A DNA stretch of 55,530 nucleotides from Planctomycetota bacterium (GTDB lineage Bacteria > Planctomycetota > Planctomycetia > Pirellulales > Pirellulaceae), in contig JAQBZB010000018.1 of assembly GCA_027622275.1 (NCBI GenBank), positions 1-55,530 on the forward strand, in the 5' to 3' direction. Below the pieces are notes generated by a model. It did no database searches and was not told the DNA's origin. It saw nothing but the letters and a program-made list of their open reading frames with translations. Below, piece after piece: positions 34,494-45,400 of this stretch. Position numbers and translations under genes: made by a program. Position 1 is the stretch's first letter, and each line of letters begins with the position of its first letter.

Positions 34494-34694
34494 CTACTCC
34501 TTCCGCACCGCCTTGTGACAGTTTACACAACTGATAGTCATCTGGGTGAACGCCAATGGCGCGCCATCAATATTTTCGTCTTCCGCGTTGCGGACAAGTT
34601 CGTTGACCGGGAACTGAAACGACTTTAGCTTGCAAAAGACGGGCCAACGGCCAAAGCGCAGGCAGAGCGTTTGCAGAATCCTATCATGGAGCAT
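34494..34694 (-). pseudogene. 3' remnant of a small cytochrome c gene
   Basis: The last 45 codons encode FPVNELVRNAEDENIDGAPL, then FTQMTISCVNCHKAVRKE. This ends in a CxxCH haem site (CVNCH) close to the C-terminus, as in small planctomycete cytochromes c. The expected signal peptide and N-terminal helices are missing; before residue 25 the frame is unlike a cytochrome. It is probably a truncated gene. Confidence 0.5.
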
Positions 34695-34828
34695 GTTGCT
34701 CCGAGCTTCTTTCCCGAGTGTGTGCCGACGCGCGCTTGACGTGCGAAGCTGACACGCCCGCGTGGGAGGGTGAGAGGGCAATCACGAAATACAAACAGTC
34801 GGCGCCGGAGAGTCACGCGACGAATTCG

Positions 34829-35038
34829 GAACTTTCCGCCGCCTTGCTCGAAACAGCGAACTTGCTCGAAGCGCAGGGAGCCCGTCCGTTTCGCGTGCAG
34901 GCCTATCGAAACGCGGCCCACACGGTCGACACCTTGAAAGCACCTTTGTGGCACACGCGCGAAGCGGAAGGCGCAGCCGGGCTCGTGCGTCTCCCGACGA
35001 TCGGCCACTCGATTGCCGGATCGCTGGCGCACATGCTT
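34829..35038 (+). pseudogene. 5' fragment of a helix-hairpin-helix (PolX-like) domain gene
   Basis: The 70 codons (ELSAALLETANLLEAQGARP, FRVQAYRNAAHTVDTL, VRLPTIGHSIAGSLAHML) match the N-terminal HhH domain of PolX-type and related DNA-binding proteins. The expected sequence NAEIAxLLxxMAxLLExxGxNPFRVRAY and LPGIGxxIAxxI is well matched. Homology stops at about 35038, and the frame ends at 35131 with unrelated residues. The catalytic or downstream parts are absent. Confidence 0.6.
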
Positions 35039-35131
35039 ATCCCGCGGAACTCGCGATTGCCTCTTGCTTTTTCGACAGCCAATTTCTATAGTATCCAGAT
35101 GTTCACTATTCACGTAAATCTACCGCGCTGA

Positions 35132-35160
35132 TTGCTCTTCAGGTCGATGGGCGCTACAAT
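35132..35160 (+). promoter_or_regulatory. Probable sigma-70-type promoter of recA
   Basis: TTGCTC (35132-35137), a 17-base spacer and TACAAT (35155-35160) lie 37 bp before the recA start. AAGGAG follows as a ribosome binding site shortly before the ATG. I see no obvious SOS operator. Confidence 0.6.
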
Positions 35161-35196
35161 CTTGGGCACTTCTCCCTAGAACAAGGAGTTTTACAC

Positions 35197-36336
35197 ATGG
35201 CAATGGCTTCGAAGACGGGCACTAGTAGCATGGCAAAAAAAGCAAGAAGCGGTCGTACAGCGGGCAAATCGACGGATAATGGAGCCGCTTCGGTGTCGGC
35301 TTTTCTCAGCCAGAATCAGAACCTGAAAACGACACTGCAACAGATCGAGAAGCAGTTCGGCGAAGGTTCGATCATGCCGTTGGGTGCGGATGCTCGCGGC
35401 GCCGTCAAGGGAATACCCACTGGCTGCTTGTCGCTCGACATCGCACTCGGCGGGCAAGGGATTCCCCGCGGCCGAATCATCGAGATATTTGGGCCGGAAT
35501 CTAGCGGCAAGACGACCTTGGCACTGCATGTGATCGCTCAGGCTCAAAAGAAGGAAGGGATCGCAGCATTCATCGATGCTGAACATGCGTTTGATCCAAC
35601 TTGGGGAAAGAAGCTTGGCATCGAGCTGGACACGCTTCTTGTCAGCCAGCCAGGCAGCGGTGAAGAGGCAATGCAAATCACGGAAATGCTGATCAAGTCG
35701 AACGCTGTCGACGTGATCGTCATCGACTCGGTTGCCGCGCTAGTTCCAAGACAAGAACTTGAAGGCGAGATCGGCGACTCGCATGTCGGGTTGCAGGCTC
35801 GCTTGATGAGTCAGTCCATGCGAAAGTTGACCGGTGCGATTTCGAAGAGCAAGACGGCTGTCATTTTTATCAACCAAATCCGCGAGAAGATCGGCGTCAT
35901 GTTCGGCAGCCCCGAGACAACTCCCGGCGGACGAGCGCTGAAGTTCTACACCTCCTGCCGCATTGATGTCCGGCGCATTGGCACGTTGAAAGATGGCGAA
36001 GAAGTCGTTGGCCAACGAGTGCGTGCAAAGGTCGTCAAGAACAAGGTTGCACCTCCGTTCCGAATCGCCGAGTTTGACATGATGCACTCGAACGGAATCA
36101 GCTATGAGGGCGATATCCTGGACTTGGCAGTCACTCACAATGTGGTGGCACGAAGTGGCGCTTGGTTTAAGTACGGCGAAACCCACCTTGGTCAGGGAAA
36201 GGAGAAGGCTCGCGCGTTCCTGGTCGAGAATAAGGACATTACCGATGAGATCACCGACAAAGTCATGTCGGCAGTCGGCTTCGGTTCCGTGGCGGCCGAT
36301 GATAGCCCTGATGAAGTCTCCGACGACAGCGAGTAG
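35197..36336 (+). CDS. recA: Recombinase RecA
   Basis: This 379-residue RecA drives homologous strand exchange and SOS co-proteolysis. Walker [10 protein letters not shown] is at residues 99-107. [49 protein letters not shown] and [16 protein letters not shown] are all intact. The N-terminal 35 residues are a longer basic extension than in E. coli, and the tail is acidic ([12 protein letters not shown]). A good AAGGAG ribosome binding site precedes the ATG. The next gene starts inside recA's last codons, so expression is probably coupled. Confidence 0.97.
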   Translation: MAMASKTGTSSMAKKARSGRTAGKSTDNGAASVSAFLSQNQNLKTTLQQIEKQFGEGSIMPLGADARGAVKGIPTGCLSLDIALGGQGIPRGRIIEIFGPESSGKTTLALHVIAQAQKKEGIAAFIDAEHAFDPTWGKKLGIELDTLLVSQPGSGEEAMQITEMLIKSNAVDVIVIDSVAALVPRQELEGEIGDSHVGLQARLMSQSMRKLTGAISKSKTAVIFINQIREKIGVMFGSPETTPGGRALKFYTSCRIDVRRIGTLKDGEEVVGQRVRAKVVKNKVAPPFRIAEFDMMHSNGISYEGDILDLAVTHNVVARSGAWFKYGETHLGQGKEKARAFLVENKDITDEITDKVMSAVGFGSVAADDSPDEVSDDSE

Positions 36337-37795
36337 AACCAGCTGGCATTGCTGCCTGGCGTTTGGCCTCGCGCTGCTCGGCGCGAGCCAAAGTCGCGCG
36401 GCAGAACCAGACGCCGCGGATGCGGCAGCCGCCCTGCAGCACTTGTTGGTCGACGCCACCGCGATTGGCGAAAAGTCGGTTGTTGCCATCACTCGCGTTC
36501 CCAAAAACGCCCAAGAGTCTGCGATTGCGTTGCGTTTCCCGTTCGCAACGGCGCGTCAACGTCTCGATCCAACGTCACCGGATTTTGTACCAAGTGATTT
36601 CGGGGCGGGTGTTATTGTCGACGAGTCGGGCCTTGTTCTGACAACGCTGCATGTTCTCGGCGACGTCGGCACATCGACGTATTACGTCTGGCATCAGCAA
36701 CGTCCGTTCTTTGCAACCGTCATTGCGACAACACCCTGGTACGATCTTGCCGTTTTGAAGATCGATGGAGAGAGTTTTACTCCGATCGCGTTCGGCGATG
36801 CCTCGACGGCTCGAAAGGGACAGATTGTGATTGCGTTGGGGAATCCCGCTGCGATCGCGCGTGACGGTAGCGTCAGCGTCAGTTGGGGAGTCGTCTCGAA
36901 CATTGCGAGACGGGCACCACCAACTCCCGGTCGCTCGAACGAGCCGCTTGGCCGCGAGACGCTGCACCATTACGGAACACTCATCCAAACCGATGCCAAG
37001 CTGGACTTTGGTTACAGCGGGGGCGCGTTGCTGAATCTTGACGGCGAAATGATTGCCCTGACAACTTCGTACGCAGGCTCGGTCCATGCCGAAAGGGCAG
37101 CTGGCTTGGCGATTCCAGTCGACAAGGATTTTCGCCGCATCGTCGACACCTTGAAGAGCGGCGAGACTCCCGAGTTTGGATTCTTGGGAGTCGGTCCCGA
37201 GACGCTAAATGTACTGCTTCGTCAGCAAGGGTTTCACGGTGCCCGTCTTGTCTCCGTCATCGACGGCACCCCAGCGGCTCGTGCCGGCCTGAAAGCGGAT
37301 GACATTGTGACACACATCGATGGTAAGGCAGTTTTTGACGAAAGCGATCTTTTTTGGAGGATCGGCATTCTCAGCCCCGGAACAACGGCACAACTGCGAA
37401 TCGTGCGCGGAGACATTTCGAACCCGAATGCCGCGGTGATCGAATTGCCAGTCACCGTCACGAAGAAGTACGTGAATACCGTTCGCCGACCGATTGTGAC
37501 GGCTGACGTGCCGACGTGGCGCGGCCTTGGCGTCGACTATGCGACCGCGTCACCTGTGTTCTCACAGATGGTCGAGCGCCCGCCTGCTGACAGTCTCTAT
37601 GTTGTCGAAGTCGTTCGAGATTCTCCGGCGTGGCAGGCTGGAATGCGGATCGGCAGCTTCATTACGCACATCGGCGATTCGAAGGTGGCGACTCCGGCAG
37701 AGTTCACCGCAGCTGTTCGCGATGCTGCCGATGAAGTGACACTTCATGTGACCACGAACGGCACCAACACGACCCCGCGAACCATCTCGCCCTAA
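36311..37795 (+). CDS. HtrA-like trypsin-fold serine protease with two PDZ domains
   Basis: This 494-residue exported protein has a signal peptide (hydrophobic about residues 14-27). The trypsin-fold domain carries a catalytic triad: His114 in TTLHVLGD, Asp145 in YDLAVLKID and Ser236 in FGYSGGALL. The usual GNSGG of DegP/HtrA reads GYSGG. Two PDZ domains follow (from about 300, [10 protein letters not shown] to [10 protein letters not shown]; and from about 405, [10 protein letters not shown] to [11 protein letters not shown]). HtrA proteins degrade or refold misfolded envelope proteins. The start at 36311 begins the signal peptide; ATG 36299 is also possible. Either start overlaps recA by 26-38 bp in another frame. 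Confidence 0.88.
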   Translation: MKSPTTASRTSWHCCLAFGLALLGASQSRAAEPDAADAAAALQHLLVDATAIGEKSVVAITRVPKNAQESAIALRFPFATARQRLDPTSPDFVPSDFGAGVIVDESGLVLTTLHVLGDVGTSTYYVWHQQRPFFATVIATTPWYDLAVLKIDGESFTPIAFGDASTARKGQIVIALGNPAAIARDGSVSVSWGVVSNIARRAPPTPGRSNEPLGRETLHHYGTLIQTDAKLDFGYSGGALLNLDGEMIALTTSYAGSVHAERAAGLAIPVDKDFRRIVDTLKSGETPEFGFLGVGPETLNVLLRQQGFHGARLVSVIDGTPAARAGLKADDIVTHIDGKAVFDESDLFWRIGILSPGTTAQLRIVRGDISNPNAAVIELPVTVTKKYVNTVRRPIVTADVPTWRGLGVDYATASPVFSQMVERPPADSLYVVEVVRDSPAWQAGMRIGSFITHIGDSKVATPAEFTAAVRDAADEVTLHVTTNGTNTTPRTISP

Positions 37796-37841
37796 TTCGA
37801 TCGCGTCGCTATTATGGGCAAATCGCGCGGTGCGGCGAAGC

Positions 37842-37912
37842 GTACGATGGCCTTCCAAGGCCGTCGATCATCCGCACTGCAATGAATCGACGGTCTTGGA
37901 AGGCCATCGTAC
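37842..37912. repeat. Long inverted repeat between the protease gene and alaS, family C
   Basis: The 27-bp arms GTACGATGGCCTTCCAAGGC... (37842-37868) and 37886-37912 pair with a single G-T-type difference around a 17-base loop. This may separate the recA transcript from alaS. Confidence 0.9.
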
Positions 37913-37946
37913 CTCGCCCACCACGACCACGTCTGTAATGCAACCT

Positions 37947-40760
37947 ATGAAGACTGACGAAATACGCGAAAAGTACTTGGCCTTTTTCGAGTCAAAAGGT
38001 CACACGCGCTGCCCCAGCGATGTGTTGGTTCCGACTTGGGACCCTTCCGTTCTGTTCACGCCAGCCGGGATGAACCAGTTCAAGGACCACTTTCTTGGCA
38101 AGGTGAAACTAGACTTCACAAGAGCCACCACCTGCCAGAAATGCCTTCGGACTGGTGATATCGATAACGTGGGACGAACGGCTTACCACCACACGTTTTT
38201 CGAAATGCTGGGCAACTTCAGCTTTGGCGATTATTTCAAGCGAGAGGCAATTCATTGGGCTTGGGAGTTTCTTACCGATAAGAAATGGCTAGCGATCGAC
38301 CCGGCACGACTGAGTGTCACGGTCTATCTCGACGACGACGAGGCGGCCGGAATCTGGCAGAACGATATTGGTCTCAGCGCCGAGCGCGTTGAGCGAATGG
38401 GCGAGCATGACAACTTCTGGCCAGCCGGGGCTCCGACGGACGGCCCCGACGGAGTCTGTGGTCCGTGTAGTGAAATTTTTTATGACGACGACTTTGGTGA
38501 TACCGTCGAGATTTGGAATCTGGTGTTTACCCAATTTAATCGCGTTGGTGATCCGCCGGACAATCTTCGCCCGCTGCCGAGCAAAAACATCGATACGGGC
38601 ATGGGACTCGAACGCACCGCGTCGGTGCTCCAGGGAGTGCCAACCAACTATCACATCGACCTCTTGCGCCCGATCGTCGAAGCCGCCGCCGAGGTTGTTG
38701 GCACGAAGTACGAGTTCGATTCGGACTCCGGTCGCCGCTTGCGGCGGATCACGGATCACGTTCGTGCTTGCACGATGGCAGTGCATGAGAACGTCTACCC
38801 TGGGGCGCAAAAGGAAAAGTACGTCATTCGTCGACTGCTGCGACGAGCCGTCCTTGACGGACATCAGCTGGGGCTGCGAGATCCGTTCCTCTGCAAGATC
38901 GTGCCGGCGGTGGTCGAGCAGATGAAGACGGCTTATCCGGAACTGACGGAAACGACGGATCGTGTTTGTGAAGTCATCAAGAACGAAGAATTGAACTTCT
39001 TCGGCACAATCGACGCTGGCCTCGCGCGAATCGAGAGAATCTTCACCGAGATGAAGGCCGATCATCACGGCACCGTCGACGGCGGGGAAGCAGCCGACCT
39101 CTATCAAACCTATGGCGTTCCACCAGAAGTCTTCGAAACAATGGCGGCAGAAAGCAATCTGGCCTTCGACTGGGATGGATATCGCAAGGCGATGGAAGCA
39201 CACGGCGAAGTGTCGGGCAAAGTTGCACATACGGTCATGGGCGACAAAGGCCCAGTCGATGCGATCAAGAAGGTGCTGCACCACGTCGAGTTTCTGGGCT
39301 ACGAGTCGACCGCAGCAGATGCGGAATTGAAGTTCATCGTCGCCCAAGACCAATTGTGCGATCACTTGCAAGAAGTCAGTCACGACGAAACAGTCACGAT
39401 CGTACTCGACCGCACGCCCTTCTACGGCGAGTCCGGTGGCCAAGTTGGGGATATGGGTGAGATCATCGGTGAAGGGTTTCGCTTCCAAGTGGACGACACG
39501 CAACGCGACGCCGGATTGATCCTGCATCAGGGCCATCTTTTGGAAGGTGAGTTACGAACGGGAGTACCTGTGACTGCTCGCGTCGATATCGCTCGGCGAC
39601 AGGGGATTCGCCGAGCCCATTCGGCGACTCATATTCTTCATCACGCGCTTCAGAAGAATCTTGGCTCCCATGCTCAACAACAAGGTTCAAAGGTCGACGA
39701 AGACTGGCTCCGGTTCGACTTCACGAATCTTGCACCCGTCGGCGCGGAACAATTGCAGACCATCGAACGCGACTCGATCGAGCGAGTCGCGGCCGCCGAG
39801 CCGATCGCCGCTCAAACACTGCCGCTCGCCAAAGCTCGCGAACAGGGAGCCATGATGCTGTTTGGCGAGAAGTATCCCGATCCCGTGCGCATGGTTTCGA
39901 TGGGTGACTTTAGCAAAGAGCTTTGTGGTGGCACGCATCTCGATAACACAAGCGAGGTCGGCCCGCTCGAAATCATCACGGAGGAAGGCGTATCGGCTGG
40001 CACACGCCGCATCATTGCCTTAACCGGTGAGAAGGCAAAGCAGCATGCGGAACAGACACGCGTAACGTTGACCAGAGCGGCGGAACTCTTGAGCGTGACT
40101 CTTACGATGGTGCCTGAAGCCATTCGCGGCTTGGCGCAACACGTCCGCGATCTCAAAAAGCAACTCGCCTCGGGATCGAAGAAGAGTGACGGGGGAGCCA
40201 AGCCGGGTGCGTCGTCGAAGTCCCCGACTTCCAAGCCGATGTACGCGGAAATCAAAGCGGCTTTGCGGGAGTCGGCTCGGCTGTTGAATGTGGCGCCATT
40301 GGATGTTCCCGACCGCGTCGTTGCGATGCAGAAGGATGTCGTCGACCTGACGGCCCAACTCGAGCAACAGGCGGAATCGGGCGATCTGTCAGCCGACGCG
40401 TTGTTACAGAAAGCCGAGACGATTGGCGATACGAAGGTAATTGTCGCCGAGACCGTCGGTGCGAATCCAAATCTCATGCGGCAACTCATTGACCAAATCC
40501 GGAAGAAGGGCGGCTCGAACGCGATCTTTCTCGCGACGGCGGTCGGAGACTCGAAAGTCGTTCTCGTTGCTGGCGTGAGCCGCGACCTGGTCGAACGCGG
40601 CTTAAGTGCCGGCAACTGGGTACAGGAAGTCGCACCCATCGTCGGCGGTGGAGGTGGTGGAAAGCCTGACTTGGCCCAAGCCGGCGGCAAGGATCCCTCG
40701 AAGCTCGGCGACGCTCTCGAAGCGGCTAAGTCGACGATTCAGAAGATGCTCGCGGGTTGA
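37947..40760 (+). CDS. alaS: Alanine-tRNA ligase
   Basis: This 937-residue class II AlaRS charges tRNA-Ala. It has an N-terminal catalytic domain (MKTDEIREKYLAFFESKGH, FTPAGMNQFKDHFLG, ARTAYHHTFFEMLGNFSFGD-like region, GPCSEIFYD and GMGLERTASVLQG). The editing domain has zinc ligands in HSATHILHHAL and ELCGGTHL. The C-terminal part has a C-Ala/DHHA1-type oligomerisation domain (SNAIFLATAVGDSKVVLVAG). A low-complexity Lys/Ser/Pro linker (KKSDGGAKPGASSKSP) precedes it. The start at 37947 fits the family; ATG 37938 is equally possible. recA and alaS are neighbours in many bacteria, and here the order is recA, protease, alaS. Confidence 0.96.
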   Translation: MKTDEIREKYLAFFESKGHTRCPSDVLVPTWDPSVLFTPAGMNQFKDHFLGKVKLDFTRATTCQKCLRTGDIDNVGRTAYHHTFFEMLGNFSFGDYFKREAIHWAWEFLTDKKWLAIDPARLSVTVYLDDDEAAGIWQNDIGLSAERVERMGEHDNFWPAGAPTDGPDGVCGPCSEIFYDDDFGDTVEIWNLVFTQFNRVGDPPDNLRPLPSKNIDTGMGLERTASVLQGVPTNYHIDLLRPIVEAAAEVVGTKYEFDSDSGRRLRRITDHVRACTMAVHENVYPGAQKEKYVIRRLLRRAVLDGHQLGLRDPFLCKIVPAVVEQMKTAYPELTETTDRVCEVIKNEELNFFGTIDAGLARIERIFTEMKADHHGTVDGGEAADLYQTYGVPPEVFETMAAESNLAFDWDGYRKAMEAHGEVSGKVAHTVMGDKGPVDAIKKVLHHVEFLGYESTAADAELKFIVAQDQLCDHLQEVSHDETVTIVLDRTPFYGESGGQVGDMGEIIGEGFRFQVDDTQRDAGLILHQGHLLEGELRTGVPVTARVDIARRQGIRRAHSATHILHHALQKNLGSHAQQQGSKVDEDWLRFDFTNLAPVGAEQLQTIERDSIERVAAAEPIAAQTLPLAKAREQGAMMLFGEKYPDPVRMVSMGDFSKELCGGTHLDNTSEVGPLEIITEEGVSAGTRRIIALTGEKAKQHAEQTRVTLTRAAELLSVTLTMVPEAIRGLAQHVRDLKKQLASGSKKSDGGAKPGASSKSPTSKPMYAEIKAALRESARLLNVAPLDVPDRVVAMQKDVVDLTAQLEQQAESGDLSADALLQKAETIGDTKVIVAETVGANPNLMRQLIDQIRKKGGSNAIFLATAVGDSKVVLVAGVSRDLVERGLSAGNWVQEVAPIVGGGGGGKPDLAQAGGKDPSKLGDALEAAKSTIQKMLAG

Positions 40761-40788
40761 GTGCCATCTGTGGAGGCTACCGCGTTGT

Positions 40789-40842
40789 AACCCGAAATGT
40801 TAGCGAGGGAATTCAAGCCGTTTCTCGCTTACGCTTCGGGTT
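40789..40842. repeat. Inverted repeat between convergent alaS and DUF1501 genes
   Basis: AACCCGAA (40789-40796) and TAGCGAG (40801-40807) pair with TCTCGCT and TTCGGGTT (40835-40842) around a central loop. The position between two converging genes would suit a bidirectional terminator. Confidence 0.75.
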
Positions 40843-40869
40843 CATGAGCAATCCGGCCTAGATGAGCTG

Positions 40870-42327
40870 TCACAGCAGAATCTCGTTTACCACCTTGCCG
40901 TGAACGTCCGTCAAGCGGAAGTCGCGGCCTTGGAAGCGGTGCGTGAGACGTTCGTGGTTAATGCCGAGGCAATGGAGTATCGTTGCATTCAGGTCGTGAA
41001 TGTGAACCGGCTTGTCGACGATGTTGTAGCTAAACTCATCGGTCTCGCCATACGAGATTCCGGGTTTCACGCCACCTCCCGCCATCCACACGGTAAAGCA
41101 ACGCGGGTGATGATCTCGACCATAGTTCGTCTTGGTTAGTCCACCTTGGCAGTAAATCGTTCGCCCGAACTCGCCACCCCAGACGACAAGCGTGTCTTCG
41201 AGCATTCCTCGCTGTTTCAAATCGTTGATCAACGCGGCACAAGGCTGATCAACATCACCACATTGCGACCGAATATCGTTCGGTAGGTTCCCATGCTGGT
41301 CCCAGCCACGAATAAAGACCTGCACGAATCGAACGTCGCGTTCGGCCAGACGCCGCGCAAGTAGACAGTTTGCCGCGAACGTCCCCGGCTTGTGAACATC
41401 GGGGCCGTACATATTGAGCGTCTGTTCCGACTCCTGGGAGATGTCGCTCAACTCGGGAACCGAGGTTTGCATCCGATAGGCCATCTCGTACTGAGCAATT
41501 CGTGCCGCGATTTCGGGATCGTGGATCGAGTCGAATTGCTTTTGATTCAACGCCGCGACGCCGTCCAGCATCTTGCGACGAATCTCCGGGCTGACGCCGG
41601 CCGGATTCGACAAGTACAACACCGGATCACCCGCTGATCGCAAGGCCACGCCGGCATGACGTGACGCCAAGAATCCGGCACCCCACAGTCGCTCATACAA
41701 CGCTTGTGCATCCCGCTTAGCGCTCCAACTGGATGTCAGCACAACGAACGACGGCAGATCGCGATTCATACTGCCCAGGCCATAGGATAGCCACGCCCCC
41801 ATGCTTGGCCGTCCCGGAATCTGCGCGCCGGTTTGGATATACGTAATAGCTGGATCATGATTGATCGCTTCGGTGTGAATCGTCTTGATGACGGCAATGT
41901 CGTCGGCAATCGTGGCAGTATGCGGCAGCAGTTCGCTTATCCATGTACCGTTCTTGCCATGCTGTGCGAACTTGAAAATGGAAGGCGCGATTGGGAACCG
42001 TGTCTGCCCCGAAGTCATCGTGGTTAAACGCTGGCCCATGCGCACGGAGTCGGGAAGCTCCGTGTCGAACAGCTCGTCCATCTTCGGTTTATAATCGTAC
42101 ATGTCCAACTGCGAAGGCGCGCCAGACATAAACAAGTAGATGATTCGCTTTGCCGTCGGCGCAAAGTGAGGCTTCCTCAAGACGCCGAGGTCTTCGCTCG
42201 ACGATGTGTCTGCGATCGATTCGGAAAAAAGCAGAGAAGCGAGGGCTGCTGTGCCGATGCCGGTTGCCGAACGTCCCAAGAAGTGGCGTCTAGTTTGTAG
42301 GAGGCCGTGTTCGGTTCTGGGGTCCAT
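40870..42327 (-). CDS. DUF1501 family protein, partner of the second PSD1 gene
   Basis: This 485-residue protein has a twin-arginine leader ([20 protein letters not shown]). DUF1501 blocks include [65 protein letters not shown] and [18 protein letters not shown]. It has the [21 protein letters not shown] ending, like the copy at 21847. The start at 42327 begins the leader; the longer frame runs into a palindromic repeat. The PSD1 gene lies upstream on the same strand, separated by 105 bp that contain a perfect palindrome. Confidence 0.9.
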   Translation of the reverse strand: MDPRTEHGLLQTRRHFLGRSATGIGTAALASLLFSESIADTSSSEDLGVLRKPHFAPTAKRIIYLFMSGAPSQLDMYDYKPKMDELFDTELPDSVRMGQRLTTMTSGQTRFPIAPSIFKFAQHGKNGTWISELLPHTATIADDIAVIKTIHTEAINHDPAITYIQTGAQIPGRPSMGAWLSYGLGSMNRDLPSFVVLTSSWSAKRDAQALYERLWGAGFLASRHAGVALRSAGDPVLYLSNPAGVSPEIRRKMLDGVAALNQKQFDSIHDPEIAARIAQYEMAYRMQTSVPELSDISQESEQTLNMYGPDVHKPGTFAANCLLARRLAERDVRFVQVFIRGWDQHGNLPNDIRSQCGDVDQPCAALINDLKQRGMLEDTLVVWGGEFGRTIYCQGGLTKTNYGRDHHPRCFTVWMAGGGVKPGISYGETDEFSYNIVDKPVHIHDLNATILHCLGINHERLTHRFQGRDFRLTDVHGKVVNEILL

Positions 42328-42360
42328 GATCCAGCTCACTTTTTTCTCAAACGGTCCCGT

Positions 42361-42414
42361 ACGTGGCCTTTCGCTCCGCGAAAGAGCGCTCTTTCGCGGA
42401 GCGAAAGGCCACGT
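42361..42414. repeat. Perfect 54-bp palindrome, family A copy 2
   Basis: ACGTGGCCTTTCGCTCCGCG plus AAAGAGC is followed at once by its exact reverse complement: 27-bp arms, no loop, no mismatch. It sits inside the presumed PSD1-DUF1501 operon. Related copies are at 23941 and 52501. Confidence 0.95.
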
Positions 42415-42432
42415 GGGTTGCACGTAAAGGCA

Positions 42433-45400
42433 TTATCCCTTGGTAACAGTTTCGTCGAGATTGAGTATTGAATTCGCGACGATCGTCCACGCTGCGAGTT
42501 CTGCAACGTCGAGCGACTCGTCGCGTTTCGATTCGCCGACGCTAACTAACGCGGTCGCGGCCCCAGGATCGTTTTTGTATGAACTCAGAACCGAATCGTA
42601 GATGTCCAGCAGTACCCACGCCTCCGCTTCGTCCGGCCTGCGTGCGGTGGCAGCGCGGAATCCGAACTCCAAGCGTGCCTCGACCGACTCACCGGACTTC
42701 ATCATCCGCTCGGCGAGGTTGCGTGCCGCCTCGACAAACTGCACGTCGTTCATCAACGCAAGTGCGGCCTTGGGAGTATTCGTTCGCTCACGCCGAACGA
42801 CACAGTACTCGCGGGACGGTGCGTCAAAGATCTGCATTGTCGGCGGCGGAGCTGTTCGTTTCCAAAACGTGTACATGCTGCGACGATACAGCGCGTCGCC
42901 CTGATCTTGCGTGAAACGAACCGTGTTACTGCCGCTATACCCGACGGCCTTCCAAAGACCTTCGGGCTGGTAGGGGCGAACGCTCTTGCCGCCGATCTTC
43001 TCGACGAGCAACCCGCTGACAAACAACGCGTTATCGCGAATCATCTCGGCATCCATTCGAAATCGCGGCCCGCGTGAAAACAAACGATTTTGTGGGTCTT
43101 TCTCTAAGGCGATCGGTGTTATTTCAGTAGACTGCCGGTAAGTCGATGACATCGCCATCAGCTTCAGGATCTGCTTCACGTCCCAACCGCTTTCGACGAA
43201 CTCGACCGCCAACCAATCCAGCAGCTTGGGATGCGACGGCCATTCGCCCTGCGACCCGAAATCTTCGGTGGTTTTGACGATCCCCGTGCCAAACAGCTGT
43301 TGCCAGAATCGATTGACCGTAACACGAGCCGTCAGCGGATGCGCTGGATCAACAAGCCAATTTGCTAGTGCCAACCGATTCGATGGGGCGTCGTCTGGTA
43401 ACGCGTGGAAGATTGCTGGAACACCTGGCTCGACCGGATCGCCCTGCTTGTCATACTCGCCACGAATCAACATGTGAGCCTGACGCCGCTGGGGCATGTC
43501 GGCCATGACCAAAGTCGCGGGAATCGCCTTGTCTATATCATCGAGCTGTTTGCGTGTGTCCGCGAGCTGTTTGTGAAGCGGCTCGAACACCTCTCGCGTC
43601 TTGGTGTACACGCTTTCGACGAAGTGAGATAAGAGTTGCTTCGCCTGAGCCTCGGTCGCTTTGTCTTCGTCGAGCTGGAGGATCTCCTGCAAGGGCTTCG
43701 GCAATCCGTTGTCAGTCGTCCGTTGGACTTGTTTCCAAGCCGTGAACGACTCGAAGGCTTCGTCACCTTGCGGCGTCATCGTGTTGACACCGGCGTGGTC
43801 CCAGTAAACAGTTCCGTCGAACTGAGTAAACGCCCAACCGTTCAACACCGTTCCCGGCTTCAACCCCACTCTTGCCGCTGGCACTTCAAGCCTGACCCAT
43901 TCGCCGGCGGGTGGCAACTCGCCCATCGGCAATCGACTCACTTGTCCGTTTGTGCCCCATTCAATCAAGTTCCCGCCCCAGATGGCACGATGCTCCCATT
44001 TGCCGTCGTTGAATTGCAGCATGATTTCGTTGGGCGGATTCTTCTTGTCGAGATAGACGTAGGCAAACAAGACATCGTCCGCGCCGATCTTCAAGCCTGG
44101 CTTCGCTTCCGTAAAGAAGTGCTGGCTGAGACCCGTTGCGGTTCGCGTGGATGAACGCTGACCGCTGTATACGGGGCCTTCTTCGGCGGCGACAAATTTC
44201 CACGGACTATTGCCTTGAGCATTCGCGTTCGCAGGCAAATCATCTTCGATCCACACATAGTCGCGCCGCCCCGTTGCCACGTCATCCGTTGCCGTGGGTT
44301 CGACGTACTCGACTTTGGTAATGGCTGCGGTGATTTTCTCCGCGATCGCGGCAAGTTGCTCATTGAGCTGTTGTTGTTGCTGTTTCTGCTCGTCGCTGGC
44401 AACTTTCAAAACGGGAGGCGGAAGCAAAGCGTTCCCGTCCATCGCGTTCTCGGTCAGGCTGTAAAAATACGAAAACAGCTGATAAAACTCTTTCTGCGAC
44501 AACGGATCGAACTTGTGGTCGTGACACACGGCGCAACCTGCGGTCAGCCCCATCCAGGCCGTCGCGGTCGTCTCAACACGATCGACGGCGTAGCGCACGA
44601 GATACTCTTCGGCGATCGAGCCCCCTTCGCTCGTCGTCACGTTGCAGCGATTGAAGCCGGTGGCAACCTGCTGTTCCAAAGTGGCGTTCGGCAACAGGTC
44701 GCCAGCCAGTTGCTCGACGGTGAATTGATCGAACGGCATGTTGTTATTGAAGGCCTTGATCACCCAATCACGATATGGCCAGATCGAGCGTTCGTTGTCG
44801 AGATGCAACCCGTGCGTGTCGCCGTAGCGGGCGACATCCAGCCAATATCGCGTGCGGTGCTCGCCGTAGCGAGTTGACTCAAATAGCCGATCGACAACTC
44901 GTTCATAAGCCTCCGGCGAATCGTCCGCGAGGAAGGCGTCGATCTCGTCGATCGTGGGCGGCAGGCCGGTCAGGTCGAACGTCACTCGCCGAATTAGACG
45001 CTCTTTAGAAGCCTCGCCGTTGCGGCTTAAACCTGCTTGCTCGAGCCTGGCAAAGATGAAGCGGTCGATTGCGTTTTTCGCTTGCTCGTCAAACTTCGAG
45101 GTTGGCAACTCGGCGCGAACAGGCCGCACAAACGACCAGTGTTCTCCCCATTCGGCACCTTGATCGATCCAACGCTTGAACAGGTCAATTTGTGCGGACG
45201 TCAGCTCCTTGCCGCTGTCGGCTGGCGGCATCCGCTCGTCTGGATCTTCGGCGATAAGCCGCAGATAGAGATGACTCGTGTCGCTCTTCCCAGCAACAAT
45301 TGCGGGCTGGCCGTCGCGTTGGGCGAACGCGGCGGCTTGAATATCGAATCGAAGGTCGGCTTGCCGTTCCCCTTCGTCGGGCCCGTGGCACTTGTAGCAC

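Noticed and set aside
38289-39536. 415-codon minus-strand frame opposite alaS
   Set aside because: alaS is unambiguous by its motifs; the reverse frame has none.
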